Positions 11,301-18,507 of a stretch of DNA of 40,369 nt are shown piece by piece. Source of the stretch: Bacteroidota bacterium (GTDB lineage: Bacteria > Bacteroidota > Bacteroidia > UKL13-3); the NCBI GenBank assembly GCA_947446605.1, contig CANFHJ010000011.1, positions 1-40,369 on the forward strand, read 5' to 3'. Numbering within the stretch: the first letter of the stretch is position 1; every line of letters starts with the position of its first letter. Both the position numbers and the translations under genes were made by a program. The notes beneath the pieces are model-generated. The model was not told the DNA's origin, searched no databases, and was given only the letters and a program-made list of their open reading frames with translations.

Positions 11301-13847
11301 GAAGCATTTGGCGCTGGTACAGGCCAAAACATTCAAGTAGATAATATTACAATTTATGACGACGTGCAAGCGCAAACTTTCTCTCCAAAAATCTTTAATC
11401 AATGTTATAAAGATTCTGTAAGAATAAGTATTTCTAATCCTGATGCGCGTTTCAATTACCGTGTTGTTAATATGGCAAATGGTCAAACACTTGCAAGCAA
11501 ACAAGGTGATGGAAATAGCATGTTTGTTGGTTTCCCAACCCCAAGTGTAGATACTTTACGTTATGTAGTTGTTGCTTCTAATACAACCTCTCAAGCAATT
11601 AACACTGGTTTTGGTGGTGGTTTCATTACTTGTAGCAATACCATGCCTGATACCTTAAAGGCTTATATAAATAGGTTCTATAATGGTCCATTTGTTACTG
11701 CAGGACTTCCATTCACTGGTTCATACAATATTGGTGATGGTAACAACCCTGATGGTGCTAAAATTGGTGATACCATAACCTACAAGTTTGTAACACCTTC
11801 ATTCTATACAAATGCTGATTATGGTACATTCTGGACAATTCCAAGCATACAAGCTTATGCGCAAGCAAGCGGAAATCCATTCACCAACTTCACATTTGTA
11901 GCTCCTAGTGTATCTGGTCCTGGTTATATCAGGTTAACTGCACCGGCCAATATGTTGGATAGTAATATTGTATTTAACTTTAAATACAGAATTTTAGCTT
12001 CTGGTTGTGATAGTATTTTCTCAAGAGTATTGCGCGTTGCTAATCCTCCTATTGCAAACTATAGCTACACACCTCCATCAACTAACTTGTGTGCTACAAA
12101 CAATATTAACTTTAATGCAACCAGTTCAACTAAACCAGCAAACAACTTCCCATTCACTTATACTTGGTTATTTGGTGATGGTACATTTGCTTTCGTTGAA
12201 AATCCTATTAAGGTTTACAATAACCCAGGTACTTATACTGTTAGATTTATTTTAACAGACAGATATGGTTTGAGTTCAGAGAAAAATGAAGTAGTAACTA
12301 TTCTTCCTTCTCCAACTACTAATTTCTCTACAAACGTACCTTGTGCTTCAGATTCAACAGTGTTTACTCCTGTAACACAACCTGCAGGTTCTGTATTCTT
12401 GTGGACAATGCCAAATAACAGTACCCAAACGCGTCAAAATGCGAAATACAATTTTGCCAAATATGATACTGCTTACAACGTAAGCTTGAAAATTACCAAT
12501 ACAAGTGGCTGTTTCAGTACAATTAGTAAATCAATTTATGTATTTGCTAAACCTACTGCAAACTTCACTACTGCTCCTCATTGTTTAAGTAGCAATGTGC
12601 CTATTACCAATACAAGTAGTATTCCGGTAGGGGTATTGGGTTACAATTGGAGTTGGGGTAATGGACAAACCAGCTTAAGTGCAACTCCTAGCTATAAATA
12701 TCCTGCAAGTGGAACTTTCACCGCAGTATTAAAAGTTAGCTCTGCATTTGGTTGTCAAGATTCAATGGTAAAAACAGTTACTATCTACGATAGACCATTT
12801 GCTGGCTTTAATGTTGCAAATCCTTGCGTAGGCGAAAACGATGTTACTGTGTTTAACAATACAACTACTTTTGCTGGTGGTGCACAAAATGTAAACTACA
12901 ATTGGAACTTTGGAGATTTGAAAGGTTCAAATGTTCAATCTCCTTCAAACATGTACCAAGGTCCTGGAACATACACAGTAAATATGTTGGCAGTAGATAA
13001 GTTAAACGGTTGCCGTGATTCAATCACCAAAAACGTTAGCATCTTCTACAAACCAATTGCTCAGTTTGCAGTTTCTCCAGAAACAGGTGTTTGTGTGAAC
13101 AATGCTTTACAAGTAATCAATAGCTCATATACAATCGACCAATCTGGTTTCAATTGTAATTGGACATGGGGTGATGGTAAAACAGATTCAATCTGTGCAG
13201 TAGGTAACCATATCTATGCTAACCATGGTGCATTAACCATCAGCTTAATTGTTAGAACTGCTAGTGGATGTTCTGATACTGCTACTAAAGCATTAACAGT
13301 AATGGATCCTCCAGTTCTTGATATAGCTGTGAAAGATACAGATGTAACTAGCTATCCAAATGGCCATAACAGAAAACTCTTATCGGCAAGTATTCCTGAT
13401 GCAGAATCATGGACTTGGGACATGGGAGATGCTGGTCACTCTAGCCGTTCTGGTAAAGACATCGACTTTGTTTTCCCAACTAAAGGAACCTATACAGTTA
13501 AATGTACTGTGAAAGACCTTAACGGATGTACAGTTGTAAAAACAGTTGATGTGGTTATTAGTGCAAGCGTAGGTTTACAAAATGCCTTAGCAGCTAGCTA
13601 CGACTTAAACGCTTATCCAAATCCTTTCGGAAACAGCACCAACTTGAGCTTTGAATTGCCTAAGGCTTCAACAGTGAAAGTTAGTGTAATGGATATGTTG
13701 GGTAGAACAATCAAAACTATTGATATGGGAACAGTTCAAGCAGGAAAACATAGCCAAGCTATAGATGAGTTCGGTGCTGCTGGTTCATACCTAATCAGAG
13801 TTGAAATAGATGGCGTTGCAGTATACAAATCAGTTGTAAAGCAATAA
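5331..13847 (+). CDS. Giant secreted beta-helix / PKD protein with T9SS type A sorting domain
   Basis: A 2838-residue protein. The signal peptide covers residues 1 to about 30 (LLLLGIFGIF ... LRAQ). Three related repeats of about 550-590 residues follow (about 31-617, 618-1164, 1165-1740). Each starts with a phrase such as AFDYLNHYGVNG and continues with Asn/Ser/Gly-rich parallel beta-helix coils (NNTI, GNxI, GGANAxGIY). After a linker, about 1846-2010 resembles a MAM/cleaved-adhesin jellyroll (NGFEGLNNPAWASQS). About 2240-2750 holds six PKD domains (TWLFGDGTF, YNWSWGNG, NWNFGD, TWGDGK and related). The type A CTD is at about 2757-2838 (LNAYPNPFGNSTNLSFELP ... SYLIRVEIDG). It is therefore a T9SS cargo on the cell surface or released, probably adhesive or structural; the beta-helices could also bind or cut polysaccharide, but no catalytic site is evident. 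It is flanked by its own promoter and a strong terminator, so it is monocistronic. Confidence 0.9.
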   Translation: MKYNYQFNVLRYLLLLGIFGIFSNSGLRAQGLITNTTYIVNGANDLVAPVDTFANLTGATTAPAYGAMSYLNQYGMNSVQSSTGPVIFLLSAGYSGIEPNMINIGSTTGSGGWPNMYWNASSPIVIKPAAGQNINITTTAVIGGNQSLVRYNGAWYTTIDGSNNGTSTRNLTFTMPSSAVQTTSRIVDFMPTAGQRCQYIGIKNCNLIGNSNAAIPNTYAGVYFGGVGAPSVSALGQNQYMDVINNYIIAVQNGVYFRGLANAQNLQSKFVNISNNIIGDYVNPSNSANTAFIGGANACGIYLNAVANATVSNNTIRNTVASSTGFKGIFLTSEGGAPGFSLDSNIQVIGNNIYNLNATASGGVTGIRLNMGSHTQHLRLLIANNSISKLSATAAQAVLTTFAFPVGILIEDASANVGAEVFYNSVNLTGSTLPPASFSACFATGTTTLGGIIMMNNSFANSMGRPITNVTGYTIYNVLTTSATTPFRFSSFNNYYTTTFDGGNAFMGRFANVDYVALKGYKTVSRSDSTSFSTIPPFKNDSDLTVNAGVSHYLYNRAANLLLFYNFYQSIYDSIRFKVNIDINGTTRSGFGRFAAVGCHQWIGDSTNNNTPLSPRLYPINGYTQRPTALNGNGSFATLAEAFDYLNHYGVNGAPGNIVMELQPGYAGETVHLPALIDYPFANITNPVIFRTQASFSANVTVPNNASLNNLSALRLMGARAVTFDGGTNKGLTFSMPSNATNINTRVISITPVDTSSTDITIKNCKIIGNSNTVAPNTLIGIYVGNYNIAGAPTAALKGNINNISFTGNVIGAVRSGIVFFTPTVSSNLLIRSNIIGGSIAAGGTENTTNIGGAANAAGIWVRGIAGSNIDSNVVRNCVATGGNSNGFFGIYLDEPGATNLSSINVTRNFVYNLVTAAGTYCAGIRINLAAGGAARSITLINNFIGKVLGNGTGQNFSNLNPAGISIDAQGAQTAIGIALAHNTINLTGTGLGASNSGCAALFLGANIQGGVEIANNIFGNRINRVGGTGNRYAVQIGHTATPFNAAAALPFASNNNNYFATGNGNNFVGCNTNGTVNRLTINDWRTFTAAAPLTGMDGNSFNWVNTFKTDTTPDVNLLYASLVPGGACIVTGICNDIYNNARFQCSGGSNTITRWVGAAEVGMPYPALQGNVTYNVNGIDDPPTPVRPGSGSFKTVRNAIDYLNSQGVDDPSFGGFRTVRLQIAAGYVGETDTFMNPITVLDYPRQANTRPVVLSVASGRSDTIRIVSSVNAGIAANQSLFRLSGCKYFTIDGSDGAGGKALTLLLPSVFNLPSNKVVDIISGVNPISSTTPTTTYNGIKNCNIVGISTTNAINTFAGVYMGGLTTPSNASVGLNNNNTIQNNFIGAVQNGIYLRGDGVVSNMDNGNNVIGNTIGGAIAPNTSGNTNYFGGATNAAGIYIQSQTGSTISGNTISNSYNAFGSPRGIELATIPVTAPVLSSSLTINGNIIRNIQTTVAGGAYGMYINFGGDNANVNRDITISNNMISGVSAPGTAPTGTNFGLNPFGIYLNATSNIGSGNTYVGLSLYFNSINMGAASALTTAGSISACLGIPTFIKSGVISQNNIYQNRLGGTAAGSYTLGVAFGGTNNPMYISNFNSYAASSTTTSVAANMASNVSAAPALYNQWFEILSFTGQDTMSITGGLAPFSGDNNLFIPSTAVSNLFQAGKTVNTISTDINGDQRNTFMPTIGAHEFAGSYLDNISPRIFNVTDPTGCQSGTISLNFNIYDKQLVGDTLYYKLNGGTVQSTQAVLTGTSFRRYNIPSQPSGTLIEYRLAAIDFITPPNTGYYPTNKPWDTLSTGIVNFPYTNGFEGLNNPAWASQSLTGGAQWEIGTMGSSTNPPQGAYAGVKSALFRSSNYATVGASARLVSPCLDFSNLSSPTLRFYVSQNSDLPTKRDSIQVKVSFGGNIWSNALRTVERVNTDYPLPGYKLVEVCLGAFKTSGLRLSIEAFGAGTGQNIQVDNITIYDDVQAQTFSPKIFNQCYKDSVRISISNPDARFNYRVVNMANGQTLASKQGDGNSMFVGFPTPSVDTLRYVVVASNTTSQAINTGFGGGFITCSNTMPDTLKAYINRFYNGPFVTAGLPFTGSYNIGDGNNPDGAKIGDTITYKFVTPSFYTNADYGTFWTIPSIQAYAQASGNPFTNFTFVAPSVSGPGYIRLTAPANMLDSNIVFNFKYRILASGCDSIFSRVLRVANPPIANYSYTPPSTNLCATNNINFNATSSTKPANNFPFTYTWLFGDGTFAFVENPIKVYNNPGTYTVRFILTDRYGLSSEKNEVVTILPSPTTNFSTNVPCASDSTVFTPVTQPAGSVFLWTMPNNSTQTRQNAKYNFAKYDTAYNVSLKITNTSGCFSTISKSIYVFAKPTANFTTAPHCLSSNVPITNTSSIPVGVLGYNWSWGNGQTSLSATPSYKYPASGTFTAVLKVSSAFGCQDSMVKTVTIYDRPFAGFNVANPCVGENDVTVFNNTTTFAGGAQNVNYNWNFGDLKGSNVQSPSNMYQGPGTYTVNMLAVDKLNGCRDSITKNVSIFYKPIAQFAVSPETGVCVNNALQVINSSYTIDQSGFNCNWTWGDGKTDSICAVGNHIYANHGALTISLIVRTASGCSDTATKALTVMDPPVLDIAVKDTDVTSYPNGHNRKLLSASIPDAESWTWDMGDAGHSSRSGKDIDFVFPTKGTYTVKCTVKDLNGCTVVKTVDVVISASVGLQNALAASYDLNAYPNPFGNSTNLSFELPKASTVKVSVMDMLGRTIKTIDMGTVQAGKHSQAIDEFGAAGSYLIRVEIDGVAVYKSVVKQ
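5421..10545 (+). repeat. Three tandem diverged beta-helix repeats within the giant gene
   Basis: The units are about 5421-7180, 7184-8821 and 8827-10545. Matching landmarks at the protein level are SYLNQYGMNS / DYLNHYGVNG / DYLNSQGVDD near each start, then IKNCNLIGNSN / IKNCKIIGNSN / IKNCNIVGIST, then FIGGANACGIYLN / NIGGAANAAGIWV / YFGGATNAAGIYI. The order of landmarks is kept, so this is triplication of one large domain, not a short repeat. Confidence 0.8.
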
Positions 13848-13862
13848 GCTAATTTAACTCCT

Positions 13863-13901
13863 AAACAAAAAGAGCTGCCCAAAAGGCGGCTCTTTTTGTT
13901 T
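13863..13901 (+). terminator. Rho-independent terminator of the giant gene
   Basis: Arms 13863-13879 and 13885-13901 pair over 17 bases with one G-T wobble (AGAGCTGCC against GGCGGCTCT). The loop is CAAAA and a T-rich tail is built into the right arm. Confidence 0.9.
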
Positions 13902-14157
13902 TAAGGCGTATTTATTTTCCAATGTTATTTAGTTGCTCTGGGTATTTGAATTACCTGATGCAAATTTGATTAAGGCTATGCGTAACTGATATTGCTAAAT
14001 GGAAATACATTTGCCAAAGCGCTTGAGATATATTCTTTCAAGCCGTTTACAAACAATTGTAATGCATTTCGGTTCGAACCAAGCTATGCTTGGATGAATT
14101 GATTTCTAGGAAAATGAAAAGGTTTCCCTCTGTAGATTGAATGCTTTTTTACAAATG
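13902..14157. other. Gene-free stretch between the giant gene and the LysE-type gene
   Basis: No credible reading frame or RNA gene was seen. It holds GGTTCGAACC at 14071-14080 overlapping a second dyad, CCAAGC-TAT-GCTTGG, at 14079-14093. Both genes converge on this stretch, so a promoter role is unlikely. Confidence 0.5.
14071..14080. repeat. Perfect GGTTCGAACC palindrome (intergenic copy)
   Basis: One of three perfect copies in the window. It is followed directly by a CCAAGC/GCTTGG hairpin sharing its last two bases. There is no cloverleaf around it, so it is not a tRNA T-arm. Confidence 0.7.
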
Positions 14158-14817
14158 CTATTTAAGAAGCTCTGAAGCGCGTTCCATTTCAGTAGTTGCA
14201 TCTCCGCTGCCAAAATACAAAAAGATGCCTACGGCTATAAAAATGATGCCTACGAGGATGTTTAGGCGATGAATGAAAAGGTTGCTTAGGTAGGTTTTAA
14301 TTTTATGGGAGAAAAAGCAAACGGCCAATTGCGCCAAAAATGTAGCCACCATCACCGAACCAAAATATAAAAATAAATCGCCGAAATTATAATCGAGGGT
14401 TGATTCCAAATAAATGGTAATTCCCAACCAGGTGATTAATATGATTGGATTGATGACATTTAATAGAAAACCTTTGCTAATATAATAAAAGGGTTTTTTA
14501 CCCGCCTGGGCATTAGGATCAATCACCTTGCTGCTTTTTAATATACTGATCAAACCCATGATAATAAATCCAATCATGGCGGCAGCTTTTATTGCTTGTG
14601 AATATTTTGGCAACTCATCTTTTACAAAAGAGGTGGCAAAAACAGCCATGGAAATAAATAATACATCGCCAAGCATAGCGCCTAGTGCAATAAACAAGCC
14701 TTTGCGGTAGCCATTATTTATACTCGTTTGAATTAAGGCAAAAAATCCTGCACCAAAAGAAATGGTTAAAAATAGTCCTGTTAAGGCACCCTGAATTATA
14801 ATATTGATAATAGACAT
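14158..14817 (-). CDS. LysE/RhtB-family amino-acid exporter
   Basis: A 219-residue integral membrane protein with about six hydrophobic segments. The LysE-type N-terminus reads GALTGLFLTISFGAGFFALI, then GYRKGLFIALGAMLGDVLFI. These are the conserved Gly/Pro-rich first helix and the GxxxGDxxxI second helix, although the usual GPxxxxV of the first segment is replaced by GAGFFAL. Family members export amino acids or similar small molecules across the inner membrane; the substrate cannot be read from sequence. I chose the ATG at 14817 over the TTG three codons upstream. TTGCAGGAG lies directly before that ATG, too close for a standard ribosome site. Transcription is convergent with the giant gene and divergent from the kinase gene. 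Confidence 0.8.
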   Translation of the reverse strand: MSIINIIIQGALTGLFLTISFGAGFFALIQTSINNGYRKGLFIALGAMLGDVLFISMAVFATSFVKDELPKYSQAIKAAAMIGFIIMGLISILKSSKVIDPNAQAGKKPFYYISKGFLLNVINPIILITWLGITIYLESTLDYNFGDLFLYFGSVMVATFLAQLAVCFFSHKIKTYLSNLFIHRLNILVGIIFIAVGIFLYFGSGDATTEMERASELLK

Positions 14818-14928
14818 CTCCTGCAAATTAAACGAATGTATCTTGATTGTCCTAAATGCTTTGTAAGACTATTTTGTTAATGTTCCGTTAATTAGCGCCT
14901 TGCCTGTTCTTTTTTAGGTAGAAGTTGA

Positions 14929-14936
14929 TAGTTTTG
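14929..14936 (+). promoter_or_regulatory. -7 element TAGTTTTG before the histidine kinase gene
   Basis: Exact TAnnTTTG match ending five bases before the ATG at 14942. The best -33 candidate is TTC at 14907-14909 with a 19-base spacer, so it is imperfect. If used, the message would be leaderless or nearly so. Confidence 0.4.
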
Positions 14937-14941
14937 TTTCT

Positions 14942-16207
14942 ATGATTACCCGCAGAACCTTTCGTCTTTTCATTGTTTTAGCCGCATTGTCGTTTCTTGG
15001 GGTATTTCTTACACAAGTAATTTGGGTTAGAAAAGCCTACTCGCAAAAAAAGGAGGAATTTAATAGGCAACTTACCCTTTCCATGCAAGAGGTGGTAAGG
15101 GATGTATTAAAATACAATAATACCAAAACAATTCCACCCAATCCTGTTAGCCAACTTACCGAAAATTATTTTGCTGTAATGGTAAATGATAAAATTGATC
15201 CAGCTGTTTTAGATCATTTTATTAAAGTAGAATTATTGCGTTTTCATATTCATGAGGCTTATGCATACAGCATTTATGATTGTTCCAATAAGCAATTGGT
15301 TTATGGTGGCTATTACAAAGAAAATTTAAAAGATGAAGCTACAAATACCTATAAATTCCCTCCTTTTAAATTTGATAATTATTACTTCACAATTTACTTT
15401 CCAAATATTCAATTAGGGCTTTTTTCTGATATGGGCTTATGGATTTACCTAAGTTTTTTAGTATTACTTGTTTTGGTTTTCTTTACCTATAGTTTCTTTG
15501 TAATTACCCGTCAGAAAAGGCTTTCAGAGGTGCAGCGTGATTTTATTAACAATATGGCACATGAAATTAGAACGCCGCTAACTACCATAGGCTTATCTGT
15601 AAATGGAATTGAAAACAACCTCCAAAATTCTCCAGAGAAAGTTATAGTGTATGCAGAAATAATTAAAGAGGAAGCACATAAATTAAAACTTCAATTGGAA
15701 AGAGTTCTAGATAGCAAAGATGGTGTAAAGCTTAATAAGTCTTTGGTTCGACCCGACACTTTGATTCTTGCCTGTTGCGAAAAAATAAAATTGATCAATG
15801 GTCTTACAGATGCGCAATTTAAAATTGAACTTCATTGTGCAGAAATGGAATTGGCAATGGATGCATTTCATTTCTCTCAGGTTTGTTCTAACCTATTGGA
15901 CAATGCCATTAAATATAGCCCTGGAGAGAAAAACATTACTGTGCGCAGTGAAATTATTGGCAATAAGTTTTCTTTAAGTATAGAAGACAAAGGCATTGGT
16001 ATTCCCTCAAAATTACACAGAAGAATTTTTGATCAATTTTACCGTGTACCTTATGGCAATATTCACCAAGTGAAAGGCTTTGGAATTGGCTTGCATTATG
16101 TAAAGCAAATTGTAAAGGCACATAAAGGAAAAGTATTGGTTGAAAGTGAACTTAACAAAGGCAGTAAATTCACGGTAGTATTAGTTTTAGAAAATCATCA
16201 TGGATAA
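14942..16207 (+). CDS. Membrane sensor histidine kinase
   Basis: A 421-residue kinase of a two-component system. One membrane segment lies near residues 8-30 and a second near 166-188, enclosing a periplasmic sensor region of about 135 residues with no family I can name. The HisKA H-box is NNMAHEIRTPLTT, with phospho-acceptor His207. The HATPase domain follows with N-box SNLLDNAIKYSPG, G1 EDKGIGIP and G2 GFGIGLHYVKQI. The size, the two membrane helices and the paired regulator resemble the RprX/RprY type known in Bacteroides, but I do not assign that name. Its last eight bases overlap the regulator gene, so the two are translated together. The signal sensed is unknown. Confidence 0.92.
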   Translation: MITRRTFRLFIVLAALSFLGVFLTQVIWVRKAYSQKKEEFNRQLTLSMQEVVRDVLKYNNTKTIPPNPVSQLTENYFAVMVNDKIDPAVLDHFIKVELLRFHIHEAYAYSIYDCSNKQLVYGGYYKENLKDEATNTYKFPPFKFDNYYFTIYFPNIQLGLFSDMGLWIYLSFLVLLVLVFFTYSFFVITRQKRLSEVQRDFINNMAHEIRTPLTTIGLSVNGIENNLQNSPEKVIVYAEIIKEEAHKLKLQLERVLDSKDGVKLNKSLVRPDTLILACCEKIKLINGLTDAQFKIELHCAEMELAMDAFHFSQVCSNLLDNAIKYSPGEKNITVRSEIIGNKFSLSIEDKGIGIPSKLHRRIFDQFYRVPYGNIHQVKGFGIGLHYVKQIVKAHKGKVLVESELNKGSKFTVVLVLENHHG

Positions 16208-16898
16208 AATACATATCATATTGGCAGAGGACGATCCTCATTTGGGGTTTTTAATAAAGGAAGGATTAGAAAGGGAGGGCTTTGCCGTTTCTTGGTTTAA
16301 CAATGGACAGGATGCACTTTTAAATTTCACCAAAGCAAATTTTCAAATTTGTTTGTTTGATGTTATGATGCCACAAATGGATGGTTTTACCCTAGCCCTC
16401 GAAATAAGAAAAATTGATGCCCATGTGCCCATTATTTTCTTAACTGCAAAAGGTTTAATGGAAGATAAGGTTGAAGGATTTCGCGCTGGTGCCGACGATT
16501 ATTTGGTGAAACCTTTTTCTATGGAAGAATTACTTTTAAGGGTACATGTATTCTTAAATAGAAACAGAAAAACCACACCAAGCCTTGGTCATCAACAACA
16601 ACAGCCTATTGGCAAGTATTTATTTCACCCAATCAATTTTGAATTGCAACTTGGAGAGGTAATAATAAAATTAACAAAAAAGGAGGGAGCCTTACTGGCC
16701 ATGTTGTTGCAAGATCCAGGGGTATTAATTAAACGTGAAGTTTTATTGGCAAAAATATGGGGCAACGACGATTATTTTGCAGGCCGGAGCATGGATGTTT
16801 ATATCAGTAGACTCAGAAAATATTTAAAAGATGATCCAAACATTGAATTAATCAATCACCATGGAATGGGATTTATGATTCAAGTAAAAACCACATAA
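16200..16898 (+). CDS. OmpR/PhoB-family response regulator
   Basis: A 232-residue regulator, partner of the kinase whose 3' end it overlaps by eight bases. The receiver domain (about 1-120) has the acidic pair in AEDDPH, phospho-acceptor Asp54 in LFDVMMP, the Thr of FLTAKG and Lys104 in VKPFS. A winged-helix DNA-binding domain follows (about 135-230): LTKKEGALLAMLL, then RSMDVYISRLRKYL, which contains the recognition helix. It should bind direct repeats at target promoters once phosphorylated. The targets are unknown and no candidate site is obvious nearby. The unit ends at a strong bidirectional terminator one base after the stop codon. Confidence 0.93.
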   Translation: MDKIHIILAEDDPHLGFLIKEGLEREGFAVSWFNNGQDALLNFTKANFQICLFDVMMPQMDGFTLALEIRKIDAHVPIIFLTAKGLMEDKVEGFRAGADDYLVKPFSMEELLLRVHVFLNRNRKTTPSLGHQQQQPIGKYLFHPINFELQLGEVIIKLTKKEGALLAMLLQDPGVLIKREVLLAKIWGNDDYFAGRSMDVYISRLRKYLKDDPNIELINHHGMGFMIQVKTT

Positions 16899-16933
16899 AA
16901 AAAAGGCTGCAAATACAATTTGCAGCCTTTTTT
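16899..16933. terminator. Bidirectional terminator between the response regulator and fumC
   Basis: Arms 16899-16914 and 16918-16933 are perfectly complementary over 16 bases (AAGGCTGCAAAT core) around the loop ACA, with A- and T-runs at the ends, so it serves both converging genes. Confidence 0.92.
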
Positions 16934-16946
16934 ATTTTAGTGATTC

Positions 16947-18341
16947 TTATAAATTTCCAACCATGTTTGCTGGTACAACCCATTCGTCAAATTGTTCGCT
17001 GGTAAGCAAACCTAATTCAACTGCAGCTTCTCTCAATGTTTTATTTTCTTTATGCGCTTTCTTTGCAATTTTAGCTGCGTTTTCGTAGCCAATATGTGTA
17101 TTTAAAGCAGTAACCAACATTAAAGAATTTTCTAAGTGACGTTTAATGGTTTCATTGTTTGCAACAATTCCTACTGCACAATTATTGTTAAATGAAACGC
17201 AGGCATCGCCAATTAGTCTGGCACTTTGTAACACATTTGCAGCCATTAAAGGTTTAAATACATTTAATTCAAAATGACCATTACTGCCTCCAATAGAAAC
17301 TGCTACATCATTGCCTATTACTTGTGCCGCAACCATAGTTATTGCTTCTGGTTGGGTTGGATTTACTTTACCTGGCATAATAGAAGAACCTGGTTCGTTA
17401 TCTGGAATCACAATTTCTCCAATGCCACTTCTTGGTCCTGATGAAAGCATACGAATATCATTGGCAATTTTCATTAAACTTACAGCAACACGTTTAAGCG
17501 CGCCACTCATTTCTACCATGGCATCATGCGCTGCCAAAGCTTCAAATTTATTTGGAGCAGTTACAAAAGGCAAGCCAGTAAATTCAGCAATTTTCTTGGC
17601 AACCAATACGTCATAACCTTTTGGAGCATTTAAGCCAGTACCTACTGCGGTGCCACCTAAAGCCAATTCAGAAACCATTTCTAATGCATTTCTTAAGGCG
17701 CGCATGCCATTATCTAATTGTTGCACATAGGCACTAAATGCCTGTCCCAATGTTAATGGTGTAGCATCCATAAAATGGGTTCTACCTGTTTTAACTATAT
17801 GCTTAAACTCTTCTACTTTTTTTGCCAAAGTATCTCTCAAAAGTTGGATGCCTGGAAGCGTAGTTTCTGCAACCATTTTATAGGTTGCAATATGCATGGC
17901 AGTAGGGTAGGTATCGTTGCTCGATTGCGATTTATTTACATCATCATTGGGATGCAATATTTTTTTCTCATCACTTAAATTACCCCCACTTACAACATGC
18001 GCGCGGTAGGCTACTACCTCGTTAACATTCATATTGCTTTGTGTGCCCGAACCGGTTTGCCATATTACTAGCGGGAATTCAGCATCTAATGCACCGGTTA
18101 AAATTTCATCGCAAACTTTACTAATAAGTTCACATTTATCTGCAGCTAATACACCTAAATCCATATTGGCATGTGCAGCAGCTTTTTTAAGGTAGGCAAA
18201 AGCATGAATAATTTCTTTTGGCATGCTTGCCTCAGGACCAATTTTAAAATTGTTTCTGGAACGTTCAGTTTGTGCTCCCCAATATTTTTCTGCGGGCACC
18301 TTCACTTCACCCATGGTGTCGTGTTCAATTCTGTATGACAT
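16947..18341 (-). CDS. fumC: Class II fumarate hydratase
   Basis: This cytoplasmic TCA-cycle enzyme interconverts fumarate and (S)-malate without an iron-sulfur cluster, as a homotetramer. The superfamily signature [13 protein letters not shown] is at about residues 317-329. Other active-site regions are [14 protein letters not shown], the [16 protein letters not shown] loop and [14 protein letters not shown]. The 464-residue length equals that of typical FumC proteins. I chose the ATG at 18341 ([11 protein letters not shown]). The frame extends upstream to 18398, but those 19 codons do not look like FumC and contain the promoter described next. A perfect bidirectional terminator follows the stop codon. 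Confidence 0.96.
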   Translation of the reverse strand: MSYRIEHDTMGEVKVPAEKYWGAQTERSRNNFKIGPEASMPKEIIHAFAYLKKAAAHANMDLGVLAADKCELISKVCDEILTGALDAEFPLVIWQTGSGTQSNMNVNEVVAYRAHVVSGGNLSDEKKILHPNDDVNKSQSSNDTYPTAMHIATYKMVAETTLPGIQLLRDTLAKKVEEFKHIVKTGRTHFMDATPLTLGQAFSAYVQQLDNGMRALRNALEMVSELALGGTAVGTGLNAPKGYDVLVAKKIAEFTGLPFVTAPNKFEALAAHDAMVEMSGALKRVAVSLMKIANDIRMLSSGPRSGIGEIVIPDNEPGSSIMPGKVNPTQPEAITMVAAQVIGNDVAVSIGGSNGHFELNVFKPLMAANVLQSARLIGDACVSFNNNCAVGIVANNETIKRHLENSLMLVTALNTHIGYENAAKIAKKAHKENKTLREAAVELGLLTSEQFDEWVVPANMVGNL

Positions 18342-18362
18342 AATATTGACTATTTTGAGAGG

Positions 18363-18391
18363 CAAAAATACTATTTTCTGCTTGTGGTCAA
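18363..18391 (-). promoter_or_regulatory. Bacteroidota-type promoter of fumC
   Basis: On the minus strand, TTG (18391-18389), 18 bases, then TATTTTTG (18370-18363). The -7 box ends 21 bases before the ATG at 18341, leaving a leader of about 15 bases. Its position inside the longer open frame argues for the shorter FumC start. Confidence 0.55.
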
Positions 18392-18448
18392 GCATCAAAT
18401 TAGCTGATTTTACGCAGCAGCTAAATATTTTAGTCTAAAATGGTTTTT

Positions 18449-18458
18449 GGTTCGAACC
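18449..18458. repeat. Perfect GGTTCGAACC palindrome upstream of fumC
   Basis: Intergenic copy between fumC and the helicase gene. Its right flank (GACACTTTG) is shared with the variant site at 15745-15754 inside the kinase gene, so the likeness extends beyond ten bases there. Confidence 0.7.
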
Positions 18459-18507
18459 GACACTTTGTAAAGTGCAAATAATGAGTTTGTTAAAAGGGTT
18501 TAGTTGA

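Noticed and set aside
14060-14095. GGTTCGAACC resembles a tRNA T-arm (GGTTCGAATCC)
   Set aside because: No acceptor, D or anticodon stems can be drawn around it, and the same motif occurs inside coding genes in several frames.
18342-18398. Nineteen-codon N-terminal extension of FumC
   Set aside because: It does not match the FumC N-terminus, gives an over-long protein, and contains a TTG-N18-TATTTTTG promoter.
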